42,781 nt of DNA from an uncultured Paraprevotella sp. Lineage in GTDB: Bacteria > Bacteroidota > Bacteroidia > Bacteroidales > Bacteroidaceae. The notes beneath the pieces were generated by a model. The model was not told the origin of the DNA. It ran no database searches and saw only the letters and a program-made list of their open reading frames with translations. The translations under genes were made by a program, and so were the position numbers. The stretch spans positions 1 to 42,781 of the forward strand of contig CALUIV010000026.1 in assembly GCA_944320775.1 (NCBI GenBank), read 5' to 3'. Positions 1-8,711 of the stretch are shown piece by piece (the first letter of the stretch is position 1; every line of letters starts with the position of its first letter).

Positions 1-881
1 GGAGTCAGGAAGCTGCTGGCTGACTTGAGATAACCTTTGGTGAAGGCTTTGAAAATTTCCATATTGAAACTTACTTTGCTCAAATCCGGTTCGTCTTCTT
101 CTGCCGTGTTGGCACCTGTACGCAGGAAGTCACCGTAATCAGAGAAAATAAAGTTTGGCATGACGGTATCGAGGTCGATAACGCAAAGCACGTTGTCGTT
201 TTCGTCGAACATCATGTTGTTTACTTTGGTGTCGCAATGGCAAATACGTTTTGGCAATTTTCCTTCACGGCCCAGACGCTCAGCCTTGCACATCTCGTCG
301 GCGCGTTTTTCAATTTCATCAATGTAATATTGTACTTCTTTTACGCGGCCAACCTTATCTTCTTTTACAGCTTCACGCAACTGCCACAGACGGAATTCCA
401 TGTTGTGGAAATCCTTGATGGTTTCGCCGAGTTGTACCGGAATGTCGGCCAACATAGCCTGGAAATTACCAAAAGCTTCTCCTGCGGCGTAAGATGATTC
501 CGGATTGACAGCCTGTTTGGTGATGGCATTCGGGATGAACACCATGATGCGCCAGTAGCTTGTTCCGTCGAAATAGAAGTATTTGTCTGCATCTTTAAGC
601 GGAACGAAAGTCAACACTTTGCGGTCAATATCTGTTTCGCCTTTTGCTTCCAGTTTTTTGCGGATGTGTGAAGTGACGGCTTGTATGTTGTTGGATAACA
701 TTTCAACGTCGGGGAAAATGGCGTTGTTGATACGCTGCAGTACATAGTTTGGCTGGTCGTCCTCGGCTGTATTCACTTTGAATGTGTCGTTGATCAGACC
801 TGCGCCCAAAGGCTTGATTTCGGAAACTGTGCCTTTAATGGCAAATTTCGATACAATTTCTTTCAATTCTGTTTGTTCCAT
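1..881 (-). CDS. N-acetylhexosamine 1-kinase-like phosphotransferase (3' end beyond window)
   Basis: Partial gene: 293 codons are open from an ATG at 881 to the window edge with no stop. The translation begins MEQTELKEIVSKFAIKG and has the aminoglycoside-phosphotransferase/choline-kinase fold signature. This is the catalytic loop H215-C-D217 followed by N222 (HxDxxxxN), then the metal-binding D236-L-D238. The family includes NahK, which phosphorylates GlcNAc or GalNAc at C1 in the lacto-N-biose/galacto-N-biose pathway. That specificity is inferred here from the neighbouring sulfatase and nag genes; a general APH-family sugar kinase is the alternative. It is divergent from the exported protein at 1207 and has its own -7 box at 919-926. 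Kinase fold is sure; substrate is not. Confidence 0.8.
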   Translation of the reverse strand, partial: MEQTELKEIVSKFAIKGTVSEIKPLGAGLINDTFKVNTAEDDQPNYVLQRINNAIFPDVEMLSNNIQAVTSHIRKKLEAKGETDIDRKVLTFVPLKDADKYFYFDGTSYWRIMVFIPNAITKQAVNPESSYAAGEAFGNFQAMLADIPVQLGETIKDFHNMEFRLWQLREAVKEDKVGRVKEVQYYIDEIEKRADEMCKAERLGREGKLPKRICHCDTKVNNMMFDENDNVLCVIDLDTVMPNFIFSDYGDFLRTGANTAEEDEPDLSKVSFNMEIFKAFTKGYLKSASSFLT

Positions 882-918
882 ATTTGAGAGATTTAATAAT
901 TGTTGTATATGATTGTTA

Positions 919-926
919 CAAATATA
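919..926 (-). promoter_or_regulatory. Bacteroidota -7 box for the kinase gene
   Basis: The minus strand reads TATATTTG, an exact TAnnTTTG match, 38 nt upstream of the ATG at 881. No clear -33 TTTG is seen. Confidence 0.45.
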
Positions 927-1092
927 AGTCTTTTTTTTGTTGGAAAAGCGTTCTGGTTGCTGTTTTTTTTCTGTACTGATGAAAAAAACTGATTCCCATT
1001 TGTTTTTTATAGTAGATTTTTGATCAATGCAGTAGAATATTGTTTGTATTATAGTGTTAAATTGTTTAAATAAAAGATGTTTTAAATTTTAT

Positions 1093-1126
1093 TTTGTCGT
1101 ATTTTATTTTGTTCTTTTTATTTTTG
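1093..1126 (+). promoter_or_regulatory. Bacteroidota promoter for the 1207-5213 unit
   Basis: TTTG at 1093-1096 and TATTTTTG at 1119-1126 are separated by 22 nt, slightly longer than the usual 19-21. The rest of the 882-1206 gap is very AT-rich and shows no gene. Confidence 0.4.
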
Positions 1127-1206
1127 TCAACAATAGTGGGGTATAATTAGTTAGAAGTAAAAACAATCAATCAAAAAATCATGATAATCATTAACGGAAA
1201 AAGTTT

Positions 1207-3615
1207 ATGAAAAAATTTTATTCTTTATTTTGGATGTCTTTTCTTCTTTTGATGACAGGCATCTGTCAGGTTCACGCAGTGACGCTGGAACTTGACCAAA
1301 TCTTAAAAGCTGGGGATATTGCCGCAGGAAAGAAAATAGTTTTACGCGGTTTAAAAAACAACAATCCTTGGATTAATATTGTTTCGGCAAATACGCTGAC
1401 AGTATCTAAAGCGTCCATTTTTATCGTCGAAGAGGCTGAAGGTGGATTCTATTTGAAGAATGAAAGTACGGGACAGTATTTGAAGGCTTATGCCCAAGGA
1501 AGTAGTGCGATTGGACTGACTCAAGTACAGACAGAAGCGGGTGTATTTGAAGTGTCTAATCCTACTTTTAATGAAGAGACGGACATGAACTGGTTGGACG
1601 GTGTCAAGGATCATTCCTTGTTGACTCGTTTTACGAGTAAGGGTACGAACATGTTCATTAATACTCAGGGAGCAACGGCCACGGCAATTTATGCAGCAGG
1701 CACTGGAGGATGGTCGATCATGTATGTGTATGACGTGACGGATGTGGATTTCGATGCGCCGGAACCAGAAGGACCGTTGAAACCGGTAACGGACGGTACT
1801 TTTTCGGAAGATAAGTATTATGCCATAAACCGAATGAATATGGATGGTGCTTTCATGATGGAAAATAATGCAGGCGAACTTTATACCACTACATTTAATA
1901 ATACGGCCCGTGTGTTTTGGAAACTGATTCCTACGGGTAAGGCGAATTGTTATTATGTGCAGAACGCCACGACCGGACGTTATGTGCAAAGCACGAAACA
2001 AAATCTGAGTGCACAGATTCCTATGGGCAGTAATCCTGTAGAGATTCAGATCGGTAAGGATGGTACGAGCGGTGCAAGTACGAATGGAACTTCTTTCTAT
2101 TATTTCTGTAGTACGGATCAGAACAATATTCCAAGCGGAGCTTTGGGGTTGAATCTGAATGGCAGTAAGGCCGGTGCGAATGTTGTTGCCTGGTCTGCAG
2201 CCAGTGGAAATCAGAATTCTTATTGGACGGTATCGGAAACAGAGTATACTTATGAACCGCAGATTCTGCCTTTGGTGGAAAATCTTGAGGATGTTGCAAC
2301 CGCAACCAAATATGCTTTGGCTGTGACGGATGGACAATGGCTGACAGCGGAAAACGGTAGCGTGTCGTTGGCTGAAAAGGGAACGGATAATAAATTTGCC
2401 TGGTTCTTTGTCGGAACGAGCAACAAGAAGGAAGGTATTTATCTGGTGAACATGGCTGATCCGACCAAGGTGCTGACACTGAATGATGACGGGACTTATG
2501 GTTTTGCCGAACCGGAGCAGGGAACGCGCTGGTTTGTGGCAGAGAAAGTGGCAGCGGATGGTTCTACGACCTTGACCTTCGTGCCTTATACACAAAAAGA
2601 TGATGCGGAACCGGCATATCTGACAGTCGGCGGTGTATCTGAATTTGTATTGGCTAACTATCGCAGCGGTTACAGCTTGGCTACTCAGATTTATTTCTTG
2701 CCTTGCGGCGTTTTGGACGAAGGATATATCGCTACTTTGGATTTAACAGGGGAACAGGTTCAGAAAGAGTTGAATTATCAAGCGGCCAAACCGAATGATT
2801 ATTATACACTCTACACCGTGGAAAAAGCAACTGTTACCCGTGGAGAACCGTTTAATCTGGCTGCTCAATTATCAGGAATGGGTGAAGGTACAGTGGCTTA
2901 TGTTTATTTCGACTGGAATCGCGACGGTTTGTTCGAGACGGTATATCCTTATAGTACGGATGCAATCGCTGATTTGATAGAAGTTCCTGAAGATGCAGCT
3001 GTCGGTAAATCCCGGATGCGTGTCCGGATTACGAACAATGCGTTGGCAGATGCAGAGGATGATGCAGTCGGTTCTATTTATGACTTCATTGTGTATGTTG
3101 CCGAGCCACAGGCCAAACGTTTGATTACGGCCAGACCAAATGGAACGGATCGTGGTAAGACGGCTATTTTAGTGGGAGGAGAACAATTTGAACGTTATGA
3201 GGCGAATTATGGAGAAACGGTAACTGCTGTTGCGACTCCGGCTGATGAATTGCAGTTTATTTGTTGGAAAGATAATCGTACGGTTGTTTCTTCGGATGCC
3301 GAATATACCTTTAGTGTGACGGAACATGTTGATTTGGTCGCTTGTTTCACTCCGAACAGTACGTTTGAAACAGATGTTCAGATCGCAGAATCAGATCAGA
3401 AGAATCTGGTTTATGACTTGGTTCAGGGTACGGATGAGATCCAGGTCGTGACAGATGCCAAGGTGAAGATGGTTTACGTTTTTGCTCCAAATGGCACGCT
3501 GGTAGGAAAGAGTAAAACTAAGAAGGTTTCTGTCGCAGGTCTGTCTGAAGGTACTTATATCGTTAAGGTCGTGACTGCAATTGGTGACGGTAGTAAGAAA
3601 ATTGTTTTAAAATAA
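1207..3615 (+). CDS. T9SS-exported protein: trefoil-like modules, GEVED domain, sorting CTD
   Basis: This 802-residue protein has a signal peptide at about 1-24, cleaved after HA. Residues 25-160 form a module that resembles the N termini of the giant cargos at 21509 and 25394: both have an AG(D/K)KI(L/V)xR stretch and FYLKN followed by GxYLK. Residues 200-500 contain further beta-trefoil/ricin-like stretches (ANCYYVQNATTGRYVQ). About 530-633 is a GEVED-type domain with FDWNRDG at 568-574. About 637-716 resembles an InlB-like repeat (ICWKDN). Residues 740-802 look like a T9SS type A C-terminal sorting domain ending GTYIVKVV...KKIVLK. No catalytic domain is recognised, so a surface glycan-binding or adhesion role is inferred. 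It lies 77 nt before sulfatase A and is probably cotranscribed with it. Confidence 0.75.
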   Translation: MKKFYSLFWMSFLLLMTGICQVHAVTLELDQILKAGDIAAGKKIVLRGLKNNNPWINIVSANTLTVSKASIFIVEEAEGGFYLKNESTGQYLKAYAQGSSAIGLTQVQTEAGVFEVSNPTFNEETDMNWLDGVKDHSLLTRFTSKGTNMFINTQGATATAIYAAGTGGWSIMYVYDVTDVDFDAPEPEGPLKPVTDGTFSEDKYYAINRMNMDGAFMMENNAGELYTTTFNNTARVFWKLIPTGKANCYYVQNATTGRYVQSTKQNLSAQIPMGSNPVEIQIGKDGTSGASTNGTSFYYFCSTDQNNIPSGALGLNLNGSKAGANVVAWSAASGNQNSYWTVSETEYTYEPQILPLVENLEDVATATKYALAVTDGQWLTAENGSVSLAEKGTDNKFAWFFVGTSNKKEGIYLVNMADPTKVLTLNDDGTYGFAEPEQGTRWFVAEKVAADGSTTLTFVPYTQKDDAEPAYLTVGGVSEFVLANYRSGYSLATQIYFLPCGVLDEGYIATLDLTGEQVQKELNYQAAKPNDYYTLYTVEKATVTRGEPFNLAAQLSGMGEGTVAYVYFDWNRDGLFETVYPYSTDAIADLIEVPEDAAVGKSRMRVRITNNALADAEDDAVGSIYDFIVYVAEPQAKRLITARPNGTDRGKTAILVGGEQFERYEANYGETVTAVATPADELQFICWKDNRTVVSSDAEYTFSVTEHVDLVACFTPNSTFETDVQIAESDQKNLVYDLVQGTDEIQVVTDAKVKMVYVFAPNGTLVGKSKTKKVSVAGLSEGTYIVKVVTAIGDGSKKIVLK

Positions 3616-3692
3616 ACGGATTCGTTTAGAGAAATGACGGTTCTCTTGGAAATAATGGGAGCCTTTTGAGAATCAGAAAAATATAAAGCTTT

Positions 3693-5213
3693 ATGAAAAA
3701 TAAGAATATCATGTTACTCAGTTCTGCTTTGATGCTTGCCGGTACGGCTATGGCTCAGGTCGAAAATGAAAAACCGAATATAATTTTTATCCTGTGCGAT
3801 GATATGGGCTATGGCGACTTAGGATGTTATGGACAACAGTATATCAGCACACCGAATCTCGACCGGATGGCGGCAGAAGGCATGCGCTTTACGCAGGCGT
3901 ATGCCGGCAGTCCGGTGAGCGCGCCTTCGCGTGCGACCCTCATGACGGGACAGCATACGGGGCATACCGAGGTGCGCGGTAACAAGGAATACTGGAGCGG
4001 TTCGGTCATGTACGGACAAAATCAGGATTATGCCGTGGCCGGACAGCATCCCTACGACCCCGATCACGTGATTTTGCCCGAAATCATGAAAGACAACGGT
4101 TATACGACCGGTATGTTCGGAAAGTGGGCCGGAGGTTACGAAGGTTCGGTTTCTACGCCGGAAAAACGTGGCGTGGATGAATATTACGGGTATATCTGCC
4201 AGTTTCAGGCACACCTTTATTATCCGAACTTTATGAACCGGCTGGTGCGGGACGAAAACGGCAACGCCAAAATTGTCCGCGAGGAGCTGACGGAGAATAC
4301 CAAGTATCCGATGTATGGCAACGGATATGAAAAACGTACGCAATATACGGCCGATCTGATTCATCAGGAAGCCATGAAATGGATAGACAGCCAGACGGGA
4401 GAAAAGCCGTTCTACGGGTTCTTTACCTACACGTTGCCGCATGCGGAGCTTTGCCAGCCCAACGACTCGATTCTGCAGGCCTACAACAACCGTTTCTGCA
4501 ACGACAAAAACTTTGGCGGAAACCAGGGGTCGCGCTACAATCCGACGGTGAATGTGCATGCCCAGTTTGCTGCCATGATCACCCGTCTGGATGCCTATGT
4601 CGGTGAGATTATGGCCAAATTGGAAGAAAAAGGAATGGCCGATAATACGATTCTGATTTTCTCTTCTGACAATGGACCTCATGAAGAAGGTGGAGCAGAT
4701 CCGGCATTCTTCAATCGCGACGGTTTGCTGAAAGGAACTAAACGTTCGTGTTTCGAGGGGGGAATTCGTGTACCGTTTATTGTGCGCTGGCCCGGAAAAG
4801 TGAAGGCCGGAAGCGTGAATGATCATCAGCTGGCGTTCTATGATGTGATGCCGACCTTCTGTGATCTGATCGGGGTGGAAAATTATGAAGAAAAATATAA
4901 GAATGAAAAGAAAGAGGTTGACTATTTTGACGGATTGTCTTTTGCTCCTACGTTGCTGGGTAACGATAAGGAGCAGGAAAAACATGAGTTCCTCTACTGG
5001 GAGTTTGGCGAGACCGATCAGATAGCTGTACGCAAAGGAGATTGGAAACTGCGGGTTGTGGGCGGCAATTGCGAACTCTATGATTTGGCAAATGACGTGC
5101 ATGAAGACAATAATGTCGCTTCAAAGTATCCGGAAATTGTGAAGGAATTGAAAACTATTGTCAAGCAAGAGCATACGCCAAGTCAACACTTTAATATAAC
5201 GTTACCGCAATAA
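3693..5213 (+). CDS. Sulfatase A, S1 family, serine type (periplasmic/exported)
   Basis: A type I sulfatase of 506 residues that hydrolyses sulfate esters, probably on mucin or glycosaminoglycan sugars. Its signal peptide (1-21, ending AMA) has no lipobox. Visible active-site elements are D36-D37 (metal), the maturation motif S76-A-P-S-R80 in which S76 becomes formylglycine, the GKW motif with K144, H250, and D326-N327 (SDNG). The serine type requires an anSME, which is encoded at 10022-11266. It is a close, nearly collinear paralogue of sulfatase B (12399), with the same active-site numbering. It has no T9SS CTD. Base composition changes within the gene: 41 of 60 bases are G+C at 3901-3960 but 20 of 60 at 4861-4920. 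I do not assign an S1 subfamily or the sulfate position. Confidence 0.9.
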   Translation: MKNKNIMLLSSALMLAGTAMAQVENEKPNIIFILCDDMGYGDLGCYGQQYISTPNLDRMAAEGMRFTQAYAGSPVSAPSRATLMTGQHTGHTEVRGNKEYWSGSVMYGQNQDYAVAGQHPYDPDHVILPEIMKDNGYTTGMFGKWAGGYEGSVSTPEKRGVDEYYGYICQFQAHLYYPNFMNRLVRDENGNAKIVREELTENTKYPMYGNGYEKRTQYTADLIHQEAMKWIDSQTGEKPFYGFFTYTLPHAELCQPNDSILQAYNNRFCNDKNFGGNQGSRYNPTVNVHAQFAAMITRLDAYVGEIMAKLEEKGMADNTILIFSSDNGPHEEGGADPAFFNRDGLLKGTKRSCFEGGIRVPFIVRWPGKVKAGSVNDHQLAFYDVMPTFCDLIGVENYEEKYKNEKKEVDYFDGLSFAPTLLGNDKEQEKHEFLYWEFGETDQIAVRKGDWKLRVVGGNCELYDLANDVHEDNNVASKYPEIVKELKTIVKQEHTPSQHFNITLPQ

Positions 5214-5232
5214 TTCTTATTGTTTATATTGG

Positions 5233-5265
5233 TGCAGGGGCATTGGATGTCCCTGCATTTTTTTT
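5233..5265 (+). terminator. Rho-independent terminator after sulfatase A
   Basis: Stem TGCAGGG (5233-5239) pairs with CCCTGCA (5251-5257) and is followed by eight T. Confidence 0.75.
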
Positions 5266-5402
5266 GAATAATTCTGTTTTTGGAAAGTGATGGATGGACT
5301 CTTATTCATGACAAAAAAAATATGCAGAACGAAAAATTGCGTACAAACTTATTTTATTCACGATAAAAAGTCTTTTTCCTATTTTGATTTTTCGTTATTC
5401 CT

Positions 5403-5433
5403 TTTGCAGTTATTCCTTTTTTCAGTATTTTTG
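5403..5433 (+). promoter_or_regulatory. Consensus Bacteroidota promoter of glmM
   Basis: TTTG at 5403-5406, exactly 19 nt spacer, and TATTTTTG at 5426-5433, 49 nt before the ATG. This matches the housekeeping sigma consensus and suggests constitutive expression. Confidence 0.7.
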
Positions 5434-5482
5434 CCTATACCCTAATCCGAAAACAATCTTTTATCTTTAAATTATAGAGTAT

Positions 5483-6871
5483 ATGACATTAATCAAATCA
5501 ATTTCCGGTATCCGTGGTACCATCGGAGGAAAGGCAGGAGATACGCTGAATCCTTTGGATATTGTAAAGTTTACGTCTGCGTATGCAACTTTGATCCGCA
5601 AGACGACCAAGGTGCAGAGCAACAAGATCGTGGTTGGCCGTGACGCCCGCATTTCAGGCGAAATGGTGAAAAATGTGGTTTGTGGAACGTTGATGGGTAT
5701 GGGCTTCGATGTAGTAAACATCGGTCTGGCTTCTACCCCGACAACAGAAATTGCTGTGACGATGGAAGGTGCTTGCGGCGGTATTATCCTGACTGCATCT
5801 CATAATCCGCGCCAGTGGAACGCACTGAAGCTTTTGAACGAAAAAGGTGAGTTCCTGAATAAGGAAGAAGGAAACGAAGTTTTGCGTATTGCTGAAGCTG
5901 AAGATTTCGAATATGCCGATGTAGATCATCTGGGTTCTTATCGTGAAGACAATTCTTATGATCAGAAGCACATAGATCTGGTTAAGAATTTGGCATTGGT
6001 AGACGTTGAGGCGATTAAAAAGGCAAACTTCAAGGTTGCGCTTGACTGTGTGAATTCGGTCGGTGGCATCATTCTTCCCAAATTGCTGGAACAGCTGGGT
6101 GTTCAGACCGTGACTGGTCTTTATATGGAGGCAACAGGTGATTTCCAGCACAATCCGGAACCGTTGGAGAAGAACTTGACTGACATCAAGACTTTGATGC
6201 AGAAGGGTGAGCATGACATTGCTTTCGTAGTCGATCCGGATGTTGACCGTCTGGCTTTATTCTGCGAGGACGGTACTATGTACGGAGAAGAGTATACACT
6301 GGTGACGGTTGCTGATTATATCCTGCAACATACTCCGGGTAACACGGTTTCCAATCTGAGCTCTACACGTGCTTTGCGCGACGTGACCCGCAAATATGGT
6401 TGCGAGTATAACGCTTCTGCTGTGGGTGAAGTAAATGTAGTTACTTTAATGAAGAAGACAAATGCCGTAATTGGTGGTGAAGGTAATGGTGGAGTGATTT
6501 ATCCGGCTGCCCATTATGGACGTGATGCTTTGGTTGGTATTGCTTTGATTTTGACTTATCTGGCAAAGAAAGGCATGAAGACAAGCGAACTCCGTGCAAC
6601 TTATCCTCCTTATTGTATTGCCAAGAATCGTATTGATTTGACCCCTGAAACAGATGTAGACGCTATTTTGGCTAAAGTGAAGGAATTGTATAAGGATCAG
6701 GAAGTCAATGATATTGATGGCGTGAAGATTGATTTCCCAGACAAGTGGGTTCATTTGCGTAAGAGCAATACGGAACCGATTATCCGTGTATATTCAGAAG
6801 CGGCAACAATGGAGGCTGCAGATGAGCTCGGCAAACAGATTATGGAAGTCGTTTATAGTTTTGCAAAATAA
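5483..6871 (+). CDS. glmM: Phosphoglucosamine mutase
   Basis: Cytoplasmic alpha-D-phosphohexomutase of 462 residues, the normal length, most likely interconverting glucosamine-6-P and glucosamine-1-P for UDP-GlcNAc synthesis. The four family loops are all visible: phosphoserine loop TASHNP with S106, metal loop DPDVDR at 251-256 (D251, D253, D255), sugar-binding loop GGEGNGG at 331-337, and phosphate-binding RKSNTEP at 426-432. A GEGNGG rather than GEMSGH sugar loop favours an amino-sugar substrate over plain phosphoglucomutase. It is a single-gene unit with its own consensus promoter and a terminator at 6922. It shares the GlcN-6-P node with nagA and nagB nearby; a more general phosphomannomutase/phosphoglucomutase role cannot be excluded. 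Confidence 0.85.
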   Translation: MTLIKSISGIRGTIGGKAGDTLNPLDIVKFTSAYATLIRKTTKVQSNKIVVGRDARISGEMVKNVVCGTLMGMGFDVVNIGLASTPTTEIAVTMEGACGGIILTASHNPRQWNALKLLNEKGEFLNKEEGNEVLRIAEAEDFEYADVDHLGSYREDNSYDQKHIDLVKNLALVDVEAIKKANFKVALDCVNSVGGIILPKLLEQLGVQTVTGLYMEATGDFQHNPEPLEKNLTDIKTLMQKGEHDIAFVVDPDVDRLALFCEDGTMYGEEYTLVTVADYILQHTPGNTVSNLSSTRALRDVTRKYGCEYNASAVGEVNVVTLMKKTNAVIGGEGNGGVIYPAAHYGRDALVGIALILTYLAKKGMKTSELRATYPPYCIAKNRIDLTPETDVDAILAKVKELYKDQEVNDIDGVKIDFPDKWVHLRKSNTEPIIRVYSEAATMEAADELGKQIMEVVYSFAK

Positions 6872-6921
6872 ACATTGAATTTTATTCGTTTTATAATAAA
6901 AAATTCTCGTTGATTAGAATG

Positions 6922-6955
6922 CCATTTCTGACTTGAAAAAGTCGGAAATGGTTTT
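6922..6955 (+). terminator. Terminator after glmM
   Basis: Stem 6922-6934 pairs with 6939-6951 (13 bp with one G-U pair) around a GAAA loop, followed by TTTTATT. Confidence 0.7.
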
Positions 6956-6989
6956 ATTCGTTTTTTATTAAATTCTTAATTGCCCTTAT

Positions 6990-8567
6990 ATGAAAAAGAA
7001 CTTGTACCCAACGATTGCCATGGCTTTGCCTGCCGTGGTGACACTGATGTCGTGTGCTGAGAAAAAGGAAAAGCCAGAGCATTATAATATTGTGTATATC
7101 ATGACCGACGATCATACCGCTCAAATGATGAGCTGCTATGATAATCGTTATGTTGAGACACCAAATTTGGATCGCATAGCCCAGGATGGTGTGAAATTTG
7201 TAAATAGCTTTGTTGCTAACTCTTTATCGGGACCCAGCCGTGCCTGTATGTTTACTGGAAAGCACAGCCATAAAAACGGATTTACGCATAATGAACATGG
7301 CATTTTTGACGGAAGTCAGCAGACAATGCCGAAACTGTTGCAGCAAGCCGGCTATCAGACAGCAATCATCGGAAAATGGCACTTGGTGAGCGAGCCTACT
7401 GGATTTGATTATTGGAACATTCTTCCGGGACAGGGCGACTATTACAATCCTGATTTTATCCGGATGGATGGCACAACGGTCCGGGAACATGGCTACGTGA
7501 CCAATATCGTGACGGATAAGAGTATCGACTGGATGGAGAACAAGCGCGATAAGAGCAAGCCGTTCATTCTGTTTATCCACCATAAGGCTTGTCACCGGAA
7601 CTGGTTGCCTGAGATGAAATATCTGAATGAATACGAGGATAAGACATTCCCATTACCAGAAAACTTTTATGATGATTATGCCGGTCGCAAAGCTGCAGCT
7701 GCACAAGAGATGGAGATCGGAAATAATAATCATATGGATTTGGTCTATGATAATAAGATCTATTCTGAAGGAGATCAGACTCGGCTTACATCTACATATT
7801 TAAGTATGATCAACCGGATGGATTCTGCTGACCGGGTGCGCTATGACAGTCTTTACCAGGCGATAACCGCTGATTTCAAACAGAAAAATCCAAAAGGAAA
7901 AGACTTGGCTGAATATAAGTATCAGCGTTATATGCGTGATTATTCGAAAGTGCTGAAGTCACTGGATGATAATGTAGGACGGGTTTTGGACTATCTGGAA
8001 GAGTCGGGTCTGTCGAAAAATACATTGGTGGTATATACTTCGGACCAAGGCTTCTATATGGGAGAGCACGGATGGTTTGACAAGCGGTTTATGTATGAGG
8101 AATCCATGAGCACACCACTGGTCATGAAACTGCCTGAAGGACTGGAGGCACGCGGCGAGATAACGGAAATGGTTCAGAATATAGACTACGCGCCTACATT
8201 CTTGGAACTGGCCGGTGTGGAGGTGCCGGAGGATATTCAGGGTGTTTCGCTGTTGCCTTTGCTGAAGGGTGAGCATCCGAAAGACTGGCGCAAGTCTTTG
8301 TATTATCATTTTTATGAATATCCGGCAGAACATGCGGTGAAACGGCATTATGGCATCCGTACGGAACGTTATAAACTGATTCATTTTTATCGTGATATTG
8401 ATGAGTGGGAACTTTATGACCTTCAGACCGATCCTATGGAGATGCATAACATTTATGGACAGCCGGGTACAGAACAGATTACTCAGGACCTGATGAAACA
8501 GTTGGATGATTTGCAGGTTCAGTATGATGATCCGATTCGTGAACAGTTTCCCTTGTCGGTTCAATGA
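6990..8567 (+). CDS. Lipoprotein sulfatase, probable N-acetylglucosamine-6-sulfatase (S1_11-like)
   Basis: Type I sulfatase of 525 residues with a lipobox-like LMSC ending at C22, so probably an outer-membrane or periplasmic lipoprotein. Active-site elements are D40-D41 (metal), S80-G-P-S-R84 with S80 converted to formylglycine by anSME, and a C-terminal metal segment SDQG in which Gln replaces the Asn of the SDNG form in sulfatases A and B. The run SRACMFTGKHSHKNGF and the SDQGFYMGEHGW segment resemble the GlcNAc-6-O-sulfatase/heparan sulfatase group (S1_11, human GNS). The adjacent nagA, which handles GlcNAc-6-P, fits a GlcNAc substrate. It is only distantly related to sulfatases A and B. 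The family is certain; the 6-O specificity is inferred. Confidence 0.87.
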   Translation: MKKNLYPTIAMALPAVVTLMSCAEKKEKPEHYNIVYIMTDDHTAQMMSCYDNRYVETPNLDRIAQDGVKFVNSFVANSLSGPSRACMFTGKHSHKNGFTHNEHGIFDGSQQTMPKLLQQAGYQTAIIGKWHLVSEPTGFDYWNILPGQGDYYNPDFIRMDGTTVREHGYVTNIVTDKSIDWMENKRDKSKPFILFIHHKACHRNWLPEMKYLNEYEDKTFPLPENFYDDYAGRKAAAAQEMEIGNNNHMDLVYDNKIYSEGDQTRLTSTYLSMINRMDSADRVRYDSLYQAITADFKQKNPKGKDLAEYKYQRYMRDYSKVLKSLDDNVGRVLDYLEESGLSKNTLVVYTSDQGFYMGEHGWFDKRFMYEESMSTPLVMKLPEGLEARGEITEMVQNIDYAPTFLELAGVEVPEDIQGVSLLPLLKGEHPKDWRKSLYYHFYEYPAEHAVKRHYGIRTERYKLIHFYRDIDEWELYDLQTDPMEMHNIYGQPGTEQITQDLMKQLDDLQVQYDDPIREQFPLSVQ

Positions 8568-8587
8568 TAAAAATAGGATAAAAAAAG

Positions 8588-8626
8588 AAAATCTGAGTGC
8601 GCACACAGCGGCGTAACTCAGATTTT
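8588..8626 (+). terminator. Terminator between the sulfatase and nagA
   Basis: Perfect 11-bp stem AAAATCTGAGT (8588-8598) with ACTCAGATTTT (8616-8626), 17-nt loop. It is flanked by A and T runs, so it could act on either strand. Confidence 0.6.
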
Positions 8627-8684
8627 ATGTTTAAAATAACATAAAAATAACTATGCAATAAGCCCGAAGACGCATAGAATTTGG

Positions 8685-8692
8685 TAAATTTG
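8685..8692 (+). promoter_or_regulatory. Bacteroidota -7 box of nagA
   Basis: TAAATTTG lies 19 nt before the ATG at 8712. No good -33 element is seen. Confidence 0.4.
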
Positions 8693-8711
8693 AACTTCAA
8701 AAATATTAAAT

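Noticed and set aside
1351-2595. Long minus-strand ORF of 414 codons inside the 1207 gene
   Set aside because: Shadow of a coding frame: composition is biased, no domain is seen, and the plus-strand frame has a signal peptide, GEVED and CTD.
3819-5102. Minus-strand ORF of 427 codons within sulfatase A
   Set aside because: Antisense shadow of a well-supported sulfatase; the residues show no recognisable family.
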